A stretch of DNA of 45,631 nt from DASYAE01 sp036501535 (GTDB lineage: Bacteria; Actinomycetota; Actinomycetes; Streptomycetales; Catenulisporaceae), in contig DASYAE010000012.1 in NCBI GenBank assembly GCA_036501535.1, forward strand, positions 1 through 45,631. The letters run 5' to 3'. The notes under the pieces were generated by a model that was not told the DNA's origin, ran no database searches, and saw nothing but the letters and a program-made list of their open reading frames with translations. The position numbers and the translations under genes are program-made. Below, in pieces: positions 1-8,417 of this stretch (its first letter is position 1; each line of letters begins with the position of its first letter).

Positions 1-1
1 C

Positions 2-1015
2 ACCGGCGACACCACCACCGATGTCCGGCTGGCCTACGAGGCGGCCGGAAACGCGATCCTGAAGGTCGACCCCAACGCCCTGATCTTCTGCGAGGGCATC
101 AGCGAATACCCCGACAGCTCCGCCTCCAGCGGCTTCGACTCCACCTGGTGGGGCGGCGACCTCCAGGGCGTGGCCCAGTTCCCGGTCACCCTCAGCTCCG
201 CCGGCCACGTGGTCTACTCCGCCCACGACTACGGCCCCAACCTCTTCCAACAGACCTGGTTCAACACCTCCACCACGAGCGCCAGCCTCGACTCGGTGTG
301 GAACCAGTTCTGGGGCTACATCCCGCAGCAGGGCATCGCGCCGCTGTGGGTCGGCGAGTTCGGCACCGACAACACCGCCGCGGACATCTCCAGCACCGCC
401 GCCGGATCGCAGGGCCAGTGGTTCTCCTCGCTGGTCTCGTACATCTCGTCGAACAAGCTGAGCTGGACCTACTGGGCGCTCAACGGCGAGGACTCCTACG
501 CGCTGCTGGACTCGAACTACGACTCGACGCCGGGCAGCGCGCAGAAGCAGGCGCTGCTGGCCACGATCCAGGATCCGCTGAGCGGCGCGGGCAACCCGAC
601 CGGTAGTTCGGGCCCGTCGACGTCGCCGAGTTCGAGCCCGAGCTCGTCGCCGTCCTCGAGCCCGAGCAGATCGGCCTCGCCCAGCGCGTCCGCGACCGGC
701 CCGGCCTCGGGCGGCGCCTGCACCGCGACGGTGACGACGCAGAGCTCGTGGTCCGGCGGCTTCGTCGACGCGGTGAGCATCACCAACAGCGGCACGCAGC
801 AGCTGTCCAGCTGGACGGTGTCCTTCACCTGGCCCGGCGACGAGCAGGTCACCAGCGCGTGGGGCGCGACCGAGACGCAGAGCGGCGAGTCGGTCACCCT
901 CACGAGCCTGAGTTACGACGGAAGCCTCGCCCCCGGAAGCTCGCTGACCAGCGTCGGCATGCAGGGCACGTATTCGGCCAGCAACGCGGTGCCGACCAGC
1001 GTCTCCTGCACCTGA
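2..1015 (+). CDS. Secreted GH5 endoglucanase with C-terminal CBM2, 5' truncated by window edge
   Basis: C-terminal 337 residues of an extracellular beta-1,4-glucanase (cellulase). The frame is open from base 2, so the signal peptide and first half of the barrel lie outside the window. The fragment shows YSAHDYGP and, downstream, WVGEFGT, whose Glu is the expected GH5 nucleophile; the local pattern resembles the Acidothermus E1 type (subfamily GH5_1). WTYWALNGED closes the catalytic domain. A Ser/Pro linker of about 35 residues follows (fragment residues ~200-237), then a ~100-residue carbohydrate-binding module 2 starting at CTATVTT and ending SVSCT, with the two terminal Cys and surface Trp residues (SSWSGG, SSWTV, SAWG) usual for cellulose binding. 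TGA at 1013-1015. GH5 plus CBM2 is seen directly; cellulose as substrate is family knowledge. Confidence 0.9.
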   Translation, partial: TGDTTTDVRLAYEAAGNAILKVDPNALIFCEGISEYPDSSASSGFDSTWWGGDLQGVAQFPVTLSSAGHVVYSAHDYGPNLFQQTWFNTSTTSASLDSVWNQFWGYIPQQGIAPLWVGEFGTDNTAADISSTAAGSQGQWFSSLVSYISSNKLSWTYWALNGEDSYALLDSNYDSTPGSAQKQALLATIQDPLSGAGNPTGSSGPSTSPSSSPSSSPSSSPSRSASPSASATGPASGGACTATVTTQSSWSGGFVDAVSITNSGTQQLSSWTVSFTWPGDEQVTSAWGATETQSGESVTLTSLSYDGSLAPGSSLTSVGMQGTYSASNAVPTSVSCT

Positions 1016-1108
1016 CCTGACCTAGGTCCCTTCCGGGGCCTCCGGCCCGGGTCGTCGCGCCATCCGCCCACCGCGCAAGCGGTACTCCGCGGCGACCCGG
1101 GCATTTCT

Positions 1109-1144
1109 CTGCGCGCCCCCGATCCATGGATCGGGGGCGCGCAG
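1109..1144. terminator. Perfect 36-bp palindrome between convergent genes
   Basis: Bases 1109-1144 form an uninterrupted 18+18 inverted repeat centred on CCATGG, with arms containing GCGCGCCCCCGATCC. It lies about 95 bp after the cellulase stop and about 40 bp after the stop of the converging YjbQ remnant, so a bidirectional terminator is the simplest reading. Neither side has a U-run, as is common in actinomycetes. A protein-binding site is the alternative. Confidence 0.5.
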
Positions 1145-1182
1145 CTTCGCGTCGCCTCGCGTTTCCGGCCGCCGCGCGCCGG

Positions 1183-1400
1183 TCAGCCGAGGAAGGACAG
1201 CCGCACCTCGCGCTCCGGGTTGTCCCGGTTGGTGTCGACCAGCACGATCGACTGCCAGGTGCCCAGCTCCAGCCGCCCGGCCAGGACCGGCACCGTCGCG
1301 TGCGGCGCGACGAACGCGGGCAGCACGTGGTCGCGGCCGTGCCCGGCGCTGCCGTGCCGGTGGCGACGGACAGGACGCGGGTGGTGAACGCATCAGTCAC
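1183..1400 (-). pseudogene. YjbQ/UPF0047-family remnant with internal frame-breaking deletion
   Basis: On the minus strand a GTG at 1400 opens VTDAFTTRVLSVATGTA, the usual actinobacterial YjbQ N-terminus. A different frame then gives HGSAGHGRDHVLPAF and GTWQSIVLVDTNRDNPERE followed by RLSFLG and TGA at 1183-1185, the usual C-terminus. The family is about 140 residues; the middle ~65 residues are missing and the two ends are in different frames. The junction DNA, around GCCACCGGCACGGCAGC, reads as VATGTA in one frame and as RHRHGSAGH in the other. Both are the sequences expected on either side of the gap, so a deletion between short direct repeats explains it. No start codon serves the C-terminal frame except a GTG inside the domain. 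Almost certainly non-functional. Confidence 0.65.
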
Positions 1401-2092
1401 CGCTCCATGATCCCACCGCTGCGTGGCCACGCAGTGTGGACGCCTCCGCGCCACGCCGCGCCACGCCTCGCCACGCCTCGCCGCGCCGCGCAGCATGGCG
1501 TACCGTCCCCGCCGGCCACGCAGCGCCCACGAGCAAATCAGCTGGCTGATCGCTCGGGGAGCCCGTCCGGCGGCCGTCGCCAACGCCTTCCGAAGCTCCA
1601 GGTCATCCGTGCCGCCGCGACCGCGACCGCCGACCCGGCCGGAACCTCAGCATCGACGTCGATCCCCTTTCCCGGCGACGCGACCATGAACGCCAAGACA
1701 ACCACTACCGGCACCCTGGTATCACTGCAAATAAGGACTCCAACTATCAGTTGGTATTAAATCGCTATAGTCACCGCAACTCCGAAGAACTCGCATTTCA
1801 ACGACATATGCGTTCCCCCGTCTAGGATGACCGAACGGGCAATCTCGCGTGTCCACCCACCGCCAGAAATCGTCGAACAGCCGAGCTGGAGACGTTCGAT
1901 ACCGGGGGTTAACCGGTCAAGCAGGGCCCGCAGGCCGGCGCCGGAACCGTTGACGCTACGGCGAATCGGCGCCACGATGACCGACCTGACAACGTTGTCA
2001 GATAGGTCAGCCGTGCGGGTGCGGCGTTCACCCACCGGTTCCCCGGGTCCGGGTCCGCGCGCGCCGCTCCCTTGGCTGGGAGGAAAAAGGGA
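1401..2092. other. Non-coding interval upstream of the GH92 gene
   Basis: No convincing gene in about 690 bp. It holds a short run of repeated CGCCACGCCTCG-like units at 1450-1490, an imperfect hairpin at 1530-1556 (ATCAGC/GCTGAT with flanking CGAGC/GCTCG), and an AT-richer stretch at 1700-1800 with a small CCAAC/GTTGG hairpin at 1740-1754. The LacI-type operator at 1986-2001, described separately, is near its right end. The right half probably carries the GH92 promoter. Confidence 0.5.
1986..2001. promoter_or_regulatory. LacI-family operator upstream of GH92 alpha-mannosidase
   Basis: Perfect 16-bp palindrome CTGACAACGTTGTCAG with the central CG typical of LacI-family operators. It sits 92 bp upstream of the GH92 start. 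A weak promoter-like TTGACG (1950-1955) followed ~18 bp later by CGATGA would place the operator just after the transcription start, where it would block elongation or initiation. The LacI gene at 5558-6670, convergent with the GH92 gene, is the obvious candidate regulator. Confidence 0.7.
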
Positions 2093-5000
2093 ATGGAACC
2101 GAAGAGCAGACCCACACCGAAACCGGTCCGCAGACTCCGACTCGCCGACGCGGCCTCTATGTCTCCCTCCGCGCGCGCGACCCGCGAGACCCGGCCGCCG
2201 CGCCGGGCCCGCCGGCCCGCGCTCGTCGCCCTGGTGGCGGGCGGCGCGCTGCTCGGGACCGCGCTGGCCGGGCCCGCGGCATCCGCCGCGGCGTCGTCGG
2301 CCGGCCACGCCGTCAACGGCCCGAGCACCAAGACCGCGACCTGTACCACGTCCCTGGCCAGCGGCAAGCAGACCTCTGCGTGCCCGCGCACGCCCGCGGT
2401 GCACGTGCCGGCCGCGTCCACCGACAAGAGCACGATGCAGAACACGCCGGGCAACCTGGCGCAGCTGGTCGACACCCGCACCTGGACCAGCGGCGGCGGC
2501 AACACGTTCCCGGGCGCCGACGTGCCGTACGGCATGGTCCAGTGGAGCCCGGACACGATGCCCAACCGCAACGCCGGCGGTGGCTACAACTACGGCGACT
2601 CCATGCTCACCGGCTACAGCCTCACCCACGTCAGCGGCCCCGGCTGCAGCGCCGCCGGCGACGTCCCGATCCTGCCGATGACCGGCGCGCTGCCCAGCGG
2701 CGACCCGACCAACGACACCACCGAGTTCACCGACACCGGCGAGGTCGCGCAGGCCGGCTACTACTCCGCCGAGAGCAACCTGCCGAACACGATCACCTCG
2801 CAGTTCACCGCGACCGCGCACAGCTCCATGGGCGAGTTCACCTTCCCGGCGACCACCCAGGCCGACTTCCTGGTCAAGCTGATGGACAGCCAGACCACCG
2901 ACACCGCCTCGACCGCGCAGGTGGTCGGGAACAACGAGATAGAGGGCTCCGACACCACCGGCGACTTCTGCGGCGAGTCGAACCAGCCCTACACCGTCTA
3001 CTTCGACGTCACCTTCAGCCAGCCGTTCACCGCCTCGCAGGTCATCGACCAGTCCGGCGACCCCGGGCCGGACAGCGTCTTCCTGACCTTCGACACCACC
3101 AAGACCCAGACCATCGAGGCCAAGGTCGGCATCTCGTACGTCAGCACCGCGAACGCCAAGCTGGACTGGCAGAGCGAGGTCCCCGGCTGGAACTTCAACT
3201 CGGTCAAGTCGGCCGCGCAGAGCTCGTGGAACTCGCTGCTGGGCAAGATCCAGGTCTCCGGCGGCGCCGAGGCGCAGACGCAGGAGTTCTACAGCCTGCT
3301 GTACAAGGACTTCCTGCAGCCGAACATCACCAGCGACGTCAACGGCCAGTACTTCGGCTCCGACGACAAGGTGCACACGGTCGCCGGCGCGCAGAAGAAC
3401 CAGTACGGGATCTATTCGGGCTGGGACATCTACCACTCGGAATCGCAGCTGCAGGCGATGCTCGATCCGCTGGCGGCGGGTGACCAGGCGCAGTCCCAGC
3501 TGAACTACTACGCGCAGAACGGCATCCTTCAGCAGTGGGGCTACCTGAACCAGGACAACTGGGTCATGGTCGGCGATCCCACCGACGCGATCATCGCGGA
3601 CGACTACGCGTTCGGCGTGACGAACTTCGACACGGCGACCGCGCTGAAGGACATGGTGACCCAGGCCACCACGGTCAACGACGTGCGGCCGGCCGAGGCG
3701 GCGGAGCAGCAGTACGGCTACATCCCGGTCAACGGCTCGTACGGGTGCTGCAACTCGCACGGCCAGACCGCCTCGCTGCTCGAGTACGACAACGCCGACT
3801 TCGCGCTCTCCCAGTACGCCTCGGCGCTCGGTGACACCAGCGACGCGACGATGCTCGAGAACCGCGCCAACAACTGGGCCAACCTGTTCGACACCTCCAC
3901 CGACCTGATCACCCCGCGGCTGACCAGCGGCGCGTTCCTCAGCGGGATCACGCCGACCTCGACCACGGACTACGTCGAGGGCGACGCCTACGAGTACCTG
4001 TGGGACGTGCCGAACGACTACGCCGGCCTGTTCTCGCTGCTCGGCGGCGGCTCGAAGGTCGCGCCGGAACTCGAGACGTACCTGTCGCAGCCGAACGGCT
4101 TCGGCATGTACGCCCAGCTGACCAACGAGTTCGACTTCGGCGAGCAGTTCGCGCTCGACTACGCCGGCGCCCCGTCCGGGACGCAGCAGGCAGTCGACAA
4201 CATCCGCAACAGCATGGATGACCCGGGCCCCGACGGCCTGCCGAACAACGACGACCTCGGCGCCAACAGCTCCTCCTTCATCTGGGAGATGCTGGGCATG
4301 TACCCGGAGAACCCGGGCTCCGGCAACCTCGTGTTCGCCAGCCCCGGCTTCCCGAAGGAATCGATCACCCTGCCCAACGGCAAGAAGGTCAGCATCTCGG
4401 CCCCGGGCGCCTCGCCCACCGAGTTCTACGTTAAGGGCCTGACGGTCAACGGCAAGGCGTACAACAAGCTGTACATCCCGTACTCCTCGCTGACCAACGG
4501 CGCCACCATGAACTGGACGCTGAGCACCAAGGCGACCAGCTGGGGCTCCGCGGCGGCCGACGCGCCGCCGTCGTACGGCCCGGTCTACGCCGCCACCGGC
4601 TCGCTCTCGCCGGCCACGGCGGAGGTCCAGCCGGGCCAGTCGGCCTCGGAGACGCTGGCGGTGAGCTCGACCACGAGCTCGGCGCAGACGATCTCCTGGA
4701 CCGTGACCACGACGTCCGGCTCGGGCGTGACGGTCAGCCCGTCCAGCGGCACGGTCTCGGTGCCGGCCAACGGATCGGCGAGCGTCCCGGTGACGGTCAC
4801 CGGCGGCACCACGGACGGCGACTACTCGGTGAGCTTCGCGCTGTCGACGGCGGCGGGCAACGCCCTGCCGGCCGATCTGCCGATCATCGTGGCCAAACCG
4901 GGCGACCTCACGCCGTTCTACAACGTCACCGCGATTAGCGACGACAGCGACCCGACGACGGCCGACTACGACGGCGACGGGTTCAGCTATTCGGCGGAGC

Positions 5001-5473
5001 AGCTGGCCGCTCAAGGGGTCTCCCCCGGCGGTACGGTGACCTCCAACGGGCTGACCTACACCTGGCCGGACATCCCGTCCGGCACGCCTAACGCGATCCA
5101 GGCCGGCGGCCAGACGCTGCTGCTCTCCGAGCCCGCGGGCACGTCGGGCATCGGGTTCCTGGGCAGCGCGACCAACGCCGGCTCGTCCGGGGCCACCGGA
5201 ACGGTGACGGTCACCTACACCGACGGCACGACGTCGACGGCGACGCTCGGCTTCAGCGACTGGACGCTGGGGGCGGGCGGCTACTCGCCGATCTCCGGCG
5301 ACAGCATCGTGGCCACGACCTCCTACCGGAACGGGCAGACCGGCCCGCAGACGATCAACACGTATCTGTTCTCCGACAGCATCTCGGTGAACAGCTCCAA
5401 GACCGTCGAGAGCGTCACTCTGCCCGCCTCCACCAACGGCGGGACGATGGGCATCTTCGCGGTCGGCTCATAG
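2093..5473 (+). CDS. Secreted GH92 alpha-mannosidase
   Basis: Secreted exo-alpha-mannosidase (1126 aa), probably trimming alpha-1,2-linked mannose from fungal or yeast mannans and N-glycans. ATG 2093 is chosen because GGGAGG (2078-2083) is 9 bp upstream; a TTG at 2072 is in frame but overlaps this site. An Arg-rich N-region leads to a hydrophobic core (ALVALVAGGALLGTALA) and an AxA site. The GH92 N-domain begins NTFPGADVPYGMVQWSP; the (alpha/alpha)6 catalytic domain includes YSGWDIYHSE, EGDAYEYLWDVPND and NNDDLGANSSSFIWEMLGMYP, the last matching the family's catalytic Asp loop although the common form is GNEDCGQMSAWY. After about residue 830 come an Ig-like NEW3-type domain and a ~150-residue beta-rich domain (DYDGDGFSYS) often attached to actinobacterial glycosidases. 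Confidence 0.92.
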   Translation: MEPKSRPTPKPVRRLRLADAASMSPSARATRETRPPRRARRPALVALVAGGALLGTALAGPAASAAASSAGHAVNGPSTKTATCTTSLASGKQTSACPRTPAVHVPAASTDKSTMQNTPGNLAQLVDTRTWTSGGGNTFPGADVPYGMVQWSPDTMPNRNAGGGYNYGDSMLTGYSLTHVSGPGCSAAGDVPILPMTGALPSGDPTNDTTEFTDTGEVAQAGYYSAESNLPNTITSQFTATAHSSMGEFTFPATTQADFLVKLMDSQTTDTASTAQVVGNNEIEGSDTTGDFCGESNQPYTVYFDVTFSQPFTASQVIDQSGDPGPDSVFLTFDTTKTQTIEAKVGISYVSTANAKLDWQSEVPGWNFNSVKSAAQSSWNSLLGKIQVSGGAEAQTQEFYSLLYKDFLQPNITSDVNGQYFGSDDKVHTVAGAQKNQYGIYSGWDIYHSESQLQAMLDPLAAGDQAQSQLNYYAQNGILQQWGYLNQDNWVMVGDPTDAIIADDYAFGVTNFDTATALKDMVTQATTVNDVRPAEAAEQQYGYIPVNGSYGCCNSHGQTASLLEYDNADFALSQYASALGDTSDATMLENRANNWANLFDTSTDLITPRLTSGAFLSGITPTSTTDYVEGDAYEYLWDVPNDYAGLFSLLGGGSKVAPELETYLSQPNGFGMYAQLTNEFDFGEQFALDYAGAPSGTQQAVDNIRNSMDDPGPDGLPNNDDLGANSSSFIWEMLGMYPENPGSGNLVFASPGFPKESITLPNGKKVSISAPGASPTEFYVKGLTVNGKAYNKLYIPYSSLTNGATMNWTLSTKATSWGSAAADAPPSYGPVYAATGSLSPATAEVQPGQSASETLAVSSTTSSAQTISWTVTTTSGSGVTVSPSSGTVSVPANGSASVPVTVTGGTTDGDYSVSFALSTAAGNALPADLPIIVAKPGDLTPFYNVTAISDDSDPTTADYDGDGFSYSAEQLAAQGVSPGGTVTSNGLTYTWPDIPSGTPNAIQAGGQTLLLSEPAGTSGIGFLGSATNAGSSGATGTVTVTYTDGTTSTATLGFSDWTLGAGGYSPISGDSIVATTSYRNGQTGPQTINTYLFSDSISVNSSKTVESVTLPASTNGGTMGIFAVGS

Positions 5474-5501
5474 TGCCGTAGCCCGCGATCGCGGGACCAG
5501 G

Positions 5502-5546
5502 GCCCGTGCGGGCCGTCGCCACCAGCGGCGGCCCGCACGGGCTTTT
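5502..5546 (+). terminator. Rho-independent terminator after GH92 gene
   Basis: An 18-bp stem, GCCCGTGCGGGCCGTCGC with GCGGCGGCCCGCACGGGC (one mismatch), encloses a ~6-base loop and is followed by TTTT at 5543-5546. A smaller perfect palindrome CCCGCGATCGCGGG lies just upstream at 5482-5495. It separates the converging GH92 and lacI-type genes. Confidence 0.8.
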
Positions 5547-5557
5547 CACGCTGCTAC

Positions 5558-6670
5558 TCAGGGGGCTGATATCTCGCCGGAGCCGCGCGGAATCAGGGTC
5601 GTGGGCAGAGTCACCCGGCGCGGCTCGGAGGTGTCGCCGTCGAGGCGAGCGAAGAGCAGGTCGGCGGCGGTGCGGCCGAGGCCGGTCGGGTCCTGGGCGA
5701 CCACGGTCACCGGGGGCTGCACGAGGTCGGCGAGCTCGAAGTCGTCGAAGCCGACCAGGGCGGGCCGCTTGGCGCCGCGCGGCCAGCGGCGGGTGGCCAG
5801 CTCCCGCAGGACGGCCACGGTGATCCGGTTGTTGCCGGTGAACAGCGCGGTGACCGGTGCCGGGCCGCCCAGCAACCGGTCCAGCAGGTGCCTTATACGG
5901 GCCGGCGCGGGCTGTTCCAGGACGACCCAGTCCTCGTTGACCGGCGCTCGGTGCGCCTGCATCGCCTCGCGGTAGCCGCGCACTCGCTCGGCGGCGGTGT
6001 AAATGTTCGGATCGTCGCCCAGATAGCCGATCCGGCGGTGTCCGTGCTCCATCAGATGGCTGACGCCCGCGCGGGAGCCCTGCGCGTTGTCGGTCAGCAC
6101 CACGTCGGCGGCGATGCCGACCGGCGGCCGGTCGACGAACACCACGGCCAGCCCGGCCTCGGTCTCCGGCTGCAGGAACCCGTGGTCGGCCGCGGACGGG
6201 ACGATGATCAGGCCGTCCACCCGGCGCGCGCAGAAGGCCAGCGCCAGTTCCGTCTCGCGCCGCGCGTCGTCGTCCGAGCAGCCGGTGAAAAGCAGCGAGC
6301 CGTGGTCGCGGGCCACCTCCTCGACCGCGCCGGTCAGCTGGGAGTAGAAGGGGTCGGCGACGTCCTCGACGACCAGGCCGATCCCGGCGGTGCGGCCGGT
6401 GCGCAACTGCCGGGCGCCGTCGTTGCGGCGGAATCCGAGCTCGGCGATCGCCTCCCGGACCCGGGCCGCGGTCTCCGGGTTGACCCCGGCCTCCTGGTTC
6501 ACCACGCGGGAGACGGTCTTGAGGCTGACCCCGGCGCTCGCGGCCACGTCCTTCATGGTCGGCCGCGCGCCGCGGCGGTCGGCCGAGGAGAGACCGGCAC
6601 CGTCGAGGCCAGCGCCGGGAAGACCAGCGCCGCGGAGACGGGCGCCGTCGGGTGGGGCGCTGGGCTGCAT
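5558..6670 (-). CDS. LacI-family transcriptional regulator
   Basis: 370-aa repressor. After a Pro/Ala-rich extension of ~37 residues, the HTH reads MKDVAASAGVSLKTVSRVVN and the hinge helix region ends RRNDGARQLRTGRT; the remainder is a periplasmic-binding-protein-like sensor domain (GIGLVVEDVADPFYSQL, FVDRPPVGIAADVV, GYLGDDPNIYTAAERVRGY, TALFTGNN, ALVGFDDFELADL). The first Met of the HTH (Met 39) may be the true start. It faces the GH92 gene tail to tail, with a terminator between, and probably controls it through the operator at 1986-2001. The inducer is likely mannose or a manno-oligosaccharide; that is inference. Confidence 0.9.
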   Translation of the reverse strand: MQPSAPPDGARLRGAGLPGAGLDGAGLSSADRRGARPTMKDVAASAGVSLKTVSRVVNQEAGVNPETAARVREAIAELGFRRNDGARQLRTGRTAGIGLVVEDVADPFYSQLTGAVEEVARDHGSLLFTGCSDDDARRETELALAFCARRVDGLIIVPSAADHGFLQPETEAGLAVVFVDRPPVGIAADVVLTDNAQGSRAGVSHLMEHGHRRIGYLGDDPNIYTAAERVRGYREAMQAHRAPVNEDWVVLEQPAPARIRHLLDRLLGGPAPVTALFTGNNRITVAVLRELATRRWPRGAKRPALVGFDDFELADLVQPPVTVVAQDPTGLGRTAADLLFARLDGDTSEPRRVTLPTTLIPRGSGEISAP

Positions 6671-6743
6671 GGCGGTCCCTTCCGGGGAGGCGGTCGTGAA
6701 CTACCCATTGTGCTGGATCCGGCGCGTCGCGCGGGCCTGACCC

Positions 6744-6788
6744 GCGAATGACCGTGTGAACGGCTCGGCGAATGACAGGGTGAATGAC
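6744..6788. repeat. Short direct repeats upstream of the LacI gene
   Basis: GCGAATGAC occurs at 6744-6752 and 6768-6776, with a related TGAATGAC at 6781-6788. They lie 70-120 bp upstream of the LacI-type start, where its promoter should be. They could be a regulator binding array or chance. Confidence 0.3.
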
Positions 6789-6822
6789 ACCACCCCGGTA
6801 TTCCGCAGCGGCGTCTTACCTC

Positions 6823-8370
6823 TTACCCGCCCTCCGGCCCGGCGCCGCCCGGCCGGGCCCGTCGGCCGGCCGCCCCGTTCGACCCCTGACTCAGCGCTCC
6901 GGCGATCAGGGCGACCCCCTCGGCGATGGCCTGCTCGGTCAGGCCCGCGTAGCCGAACAGGACGCCGGGGCGGCCGGGGGTCATCCGGTTGGACGCGATG
7001 CCATAGACGCCCACGCCCCGGCTCGCCGCGGCGGCCACCACCTCGTCCTCGCCGAGGCCGTCCGGGAGCCAGGCGATCAGGTGGAAGCCCGCTGAGATGC
7101 CGGCCGGCTCCCAGGCGGGCAGCCGCCGGGCGAGCGCGGCCAGCAGCGCGTCGCGCCGCCGTCGGTAGACCGGGCGGGTGCGGCGCAGATGGCGGTCGAA
7201 CTCGCCGCAGGCCAGGAAGTCGGCGAAGGCGAGTTGGTCGGTGACCGCGGAGCCGCGGTCGGCCGCGATCTTGGCCGCGGCGACCGGCCCGACCAGCCGT
7301 TCGGGCAGCACGAGCCAGCCGAGCCGCAGGCCCGGCGCGAGGGTCTTGCTGGCGGTGCCGGCGTAGGCCACCCGGTCCGGGCCGAGGCCCTGGATGGCGC
7401 CGATCGGGTCGCGGTCGTACCGGTACTCGGCGTCGTAGTCGTCCTCGATGATCAGCGCATTGCTGCGCTCGGCCCAGCGGATCAGCGCGGCGCGGGCGTC
7501 CGGCCCGAGCACCGCGCCGGTCGGCCACTGGTGCGAGGGGGTGACGACGACCAGGTCGGCGCCGACGTGCTCGAGGAGGTCGACCCGGATGCCGTGCTCG
7601 TCCACCGGGACGCCGACGACCTCGAGGCTGGCCGCCGCGGCGAGCGGGACCGCGTCGTCGTGCGCCGAGGGGTCCTCGACGGCCAGCCGGCGCGCTCCGG
7701 CGGCGCTCGCCACGTGGATCAGCAGACTGACGCCCTGGGCGTAGCCGTTGCAGACCACGATGCCGTCGGGGCGCGCAATGGTGCCGCGCACCCGGTTGAG
7801 GTAGTCGGCCAGCGCCTGCCGGCACTCCGGGACCCCGCGGCCGTCGAGGTAGCTGAACCGGTCGGTCGGCGCCTGCGTCAGCGCTCGATTGACCGAGCGC
7901 AGCCAGGCGGAGCGCGGGAAGTGGGCCGGGTTGGCCTGGCCGTAGCGGAAGTCGATGCGCAGCGCCGTGCCCGCTGTGCCCGTTGTGCCCGCCGTGTAAC
8001 GGCCGCCGCCACCGCCACCGCTGCCGGATCCGGCAGCGCCGGCGGCCAGGCCCGCCGGGTCGGCCCGGCCGGGGCGCACGGCGGCCTGCGGGTCGGCGGC
8101 GACCTGGGTATACCCGCCGGACCGACTGGAGAGGTAGCCCTCTGCGGTGAGCTGTTGATAGGCCTCGACCACGACGCCGCGCGACACCCCGAGGTCGGCG
8201 GCCATCGCCCGGGTCGGCGGCAGGGCGGCCCCGCGGGGCAGCCTCCCGGCCCGGATCGCATCCCGGATCGCCGCCTCGATCTGCCGGTGCAGCGAGGAGC
8301 CGCCGCCGCGGTCGACCAGAACCAGCAGATCGGCCACCCGAGTGGTGGGATTGGTCCTGGGTTCGGCCAT
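6823..8370 (-). CDS. MocR/PdxR-type GntR regulator with aminotransferase domain
   Basis: 515-aa PLP-dependent transcription factor. The N-terminal GntR winged helix spans residues ~15-85 (LHRQIEAAIRDAIRAGRLPRGAALPPTR, DLGVSRGVVVEAYQQL), followed by a Gly/Ala linker and a fold-type I aminotransferase-like domain. The PLP-lysine motif is GTASKTLAPGLRLGW, and the upstream DDYDAEYRYD holds the Asp expected to contact the pyridine nitrogen. Members either activate pyridoxal phosphate synthesis or control a neighbouring amino-acid or amine gene. Here the divergent partner is a flavin oxidase with about 50 bp between starts, so that gene is the likely target. No pdx gene is visible. Confidence 0.88.
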   Translation of the reverse strand: MAEPRTNPTTRVADLLVLVDRGGGSSLHRQIEAAIRDAIRAGRLPRGAALPPTRAMAADLGVSRGVVVEAYQQLTAEGYLSSRSGGYTQVAADPQAAVRPGRADPAGLAAGAAGSGSGGGGGGRYTAGTTGTAGTALRIDFRYGQANPAHFPRSAWLRSVNRALTQAPTDRFSYLDGRGVPECRQALADYLNRVRGTIARPDGIVVCNGYAQGVSLLIHVASAAGARRLAVEDPSAHDDAVPLAAAASLEVVGVPVDEHGIRVDLLEHVGADLVVVTPSHQWPTGAVLGPDARAALIRWAERSNALIIEDDYDAEYRYDRDPIGAIQGLGPDRVAYAGTASKTLAPGLRLGWLVLPERLVGPVAAAKIAADRGSAVTDQLAFADFLACGEFDRHLRRTRPVYRRRRDALLAALARRLPAWEPAGISAGFHLIAWLPDGLGEDEVVAAAASRGVGVYGIASNRMTPGRPGVLFGYAGLTEQAIAEGVALIAGALSQGSNGAAGRRARPGGAGPEGG

Positions 8371-8417
8371 GGGATTGGACCTTATCGGTGACGGACCGCG
8401 ATGCCAGGCTCGCAGTC

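Noticed and set aside
1450..1495. CGCCACGCCTCG-like repeats resembling a short array
   Set aside because: Irregular 10-12 bp units over ~45 bp with no spacers; too short and degenerate for CRISPR or a meaningful satellite.
1757..5014. Very long open frame antisense to the GH92 gene
   Set aside because: Val/Arg/Asp-rich mirror of a high-GC gene; the + strand frame has a signal peptide and full GH92 motifs.
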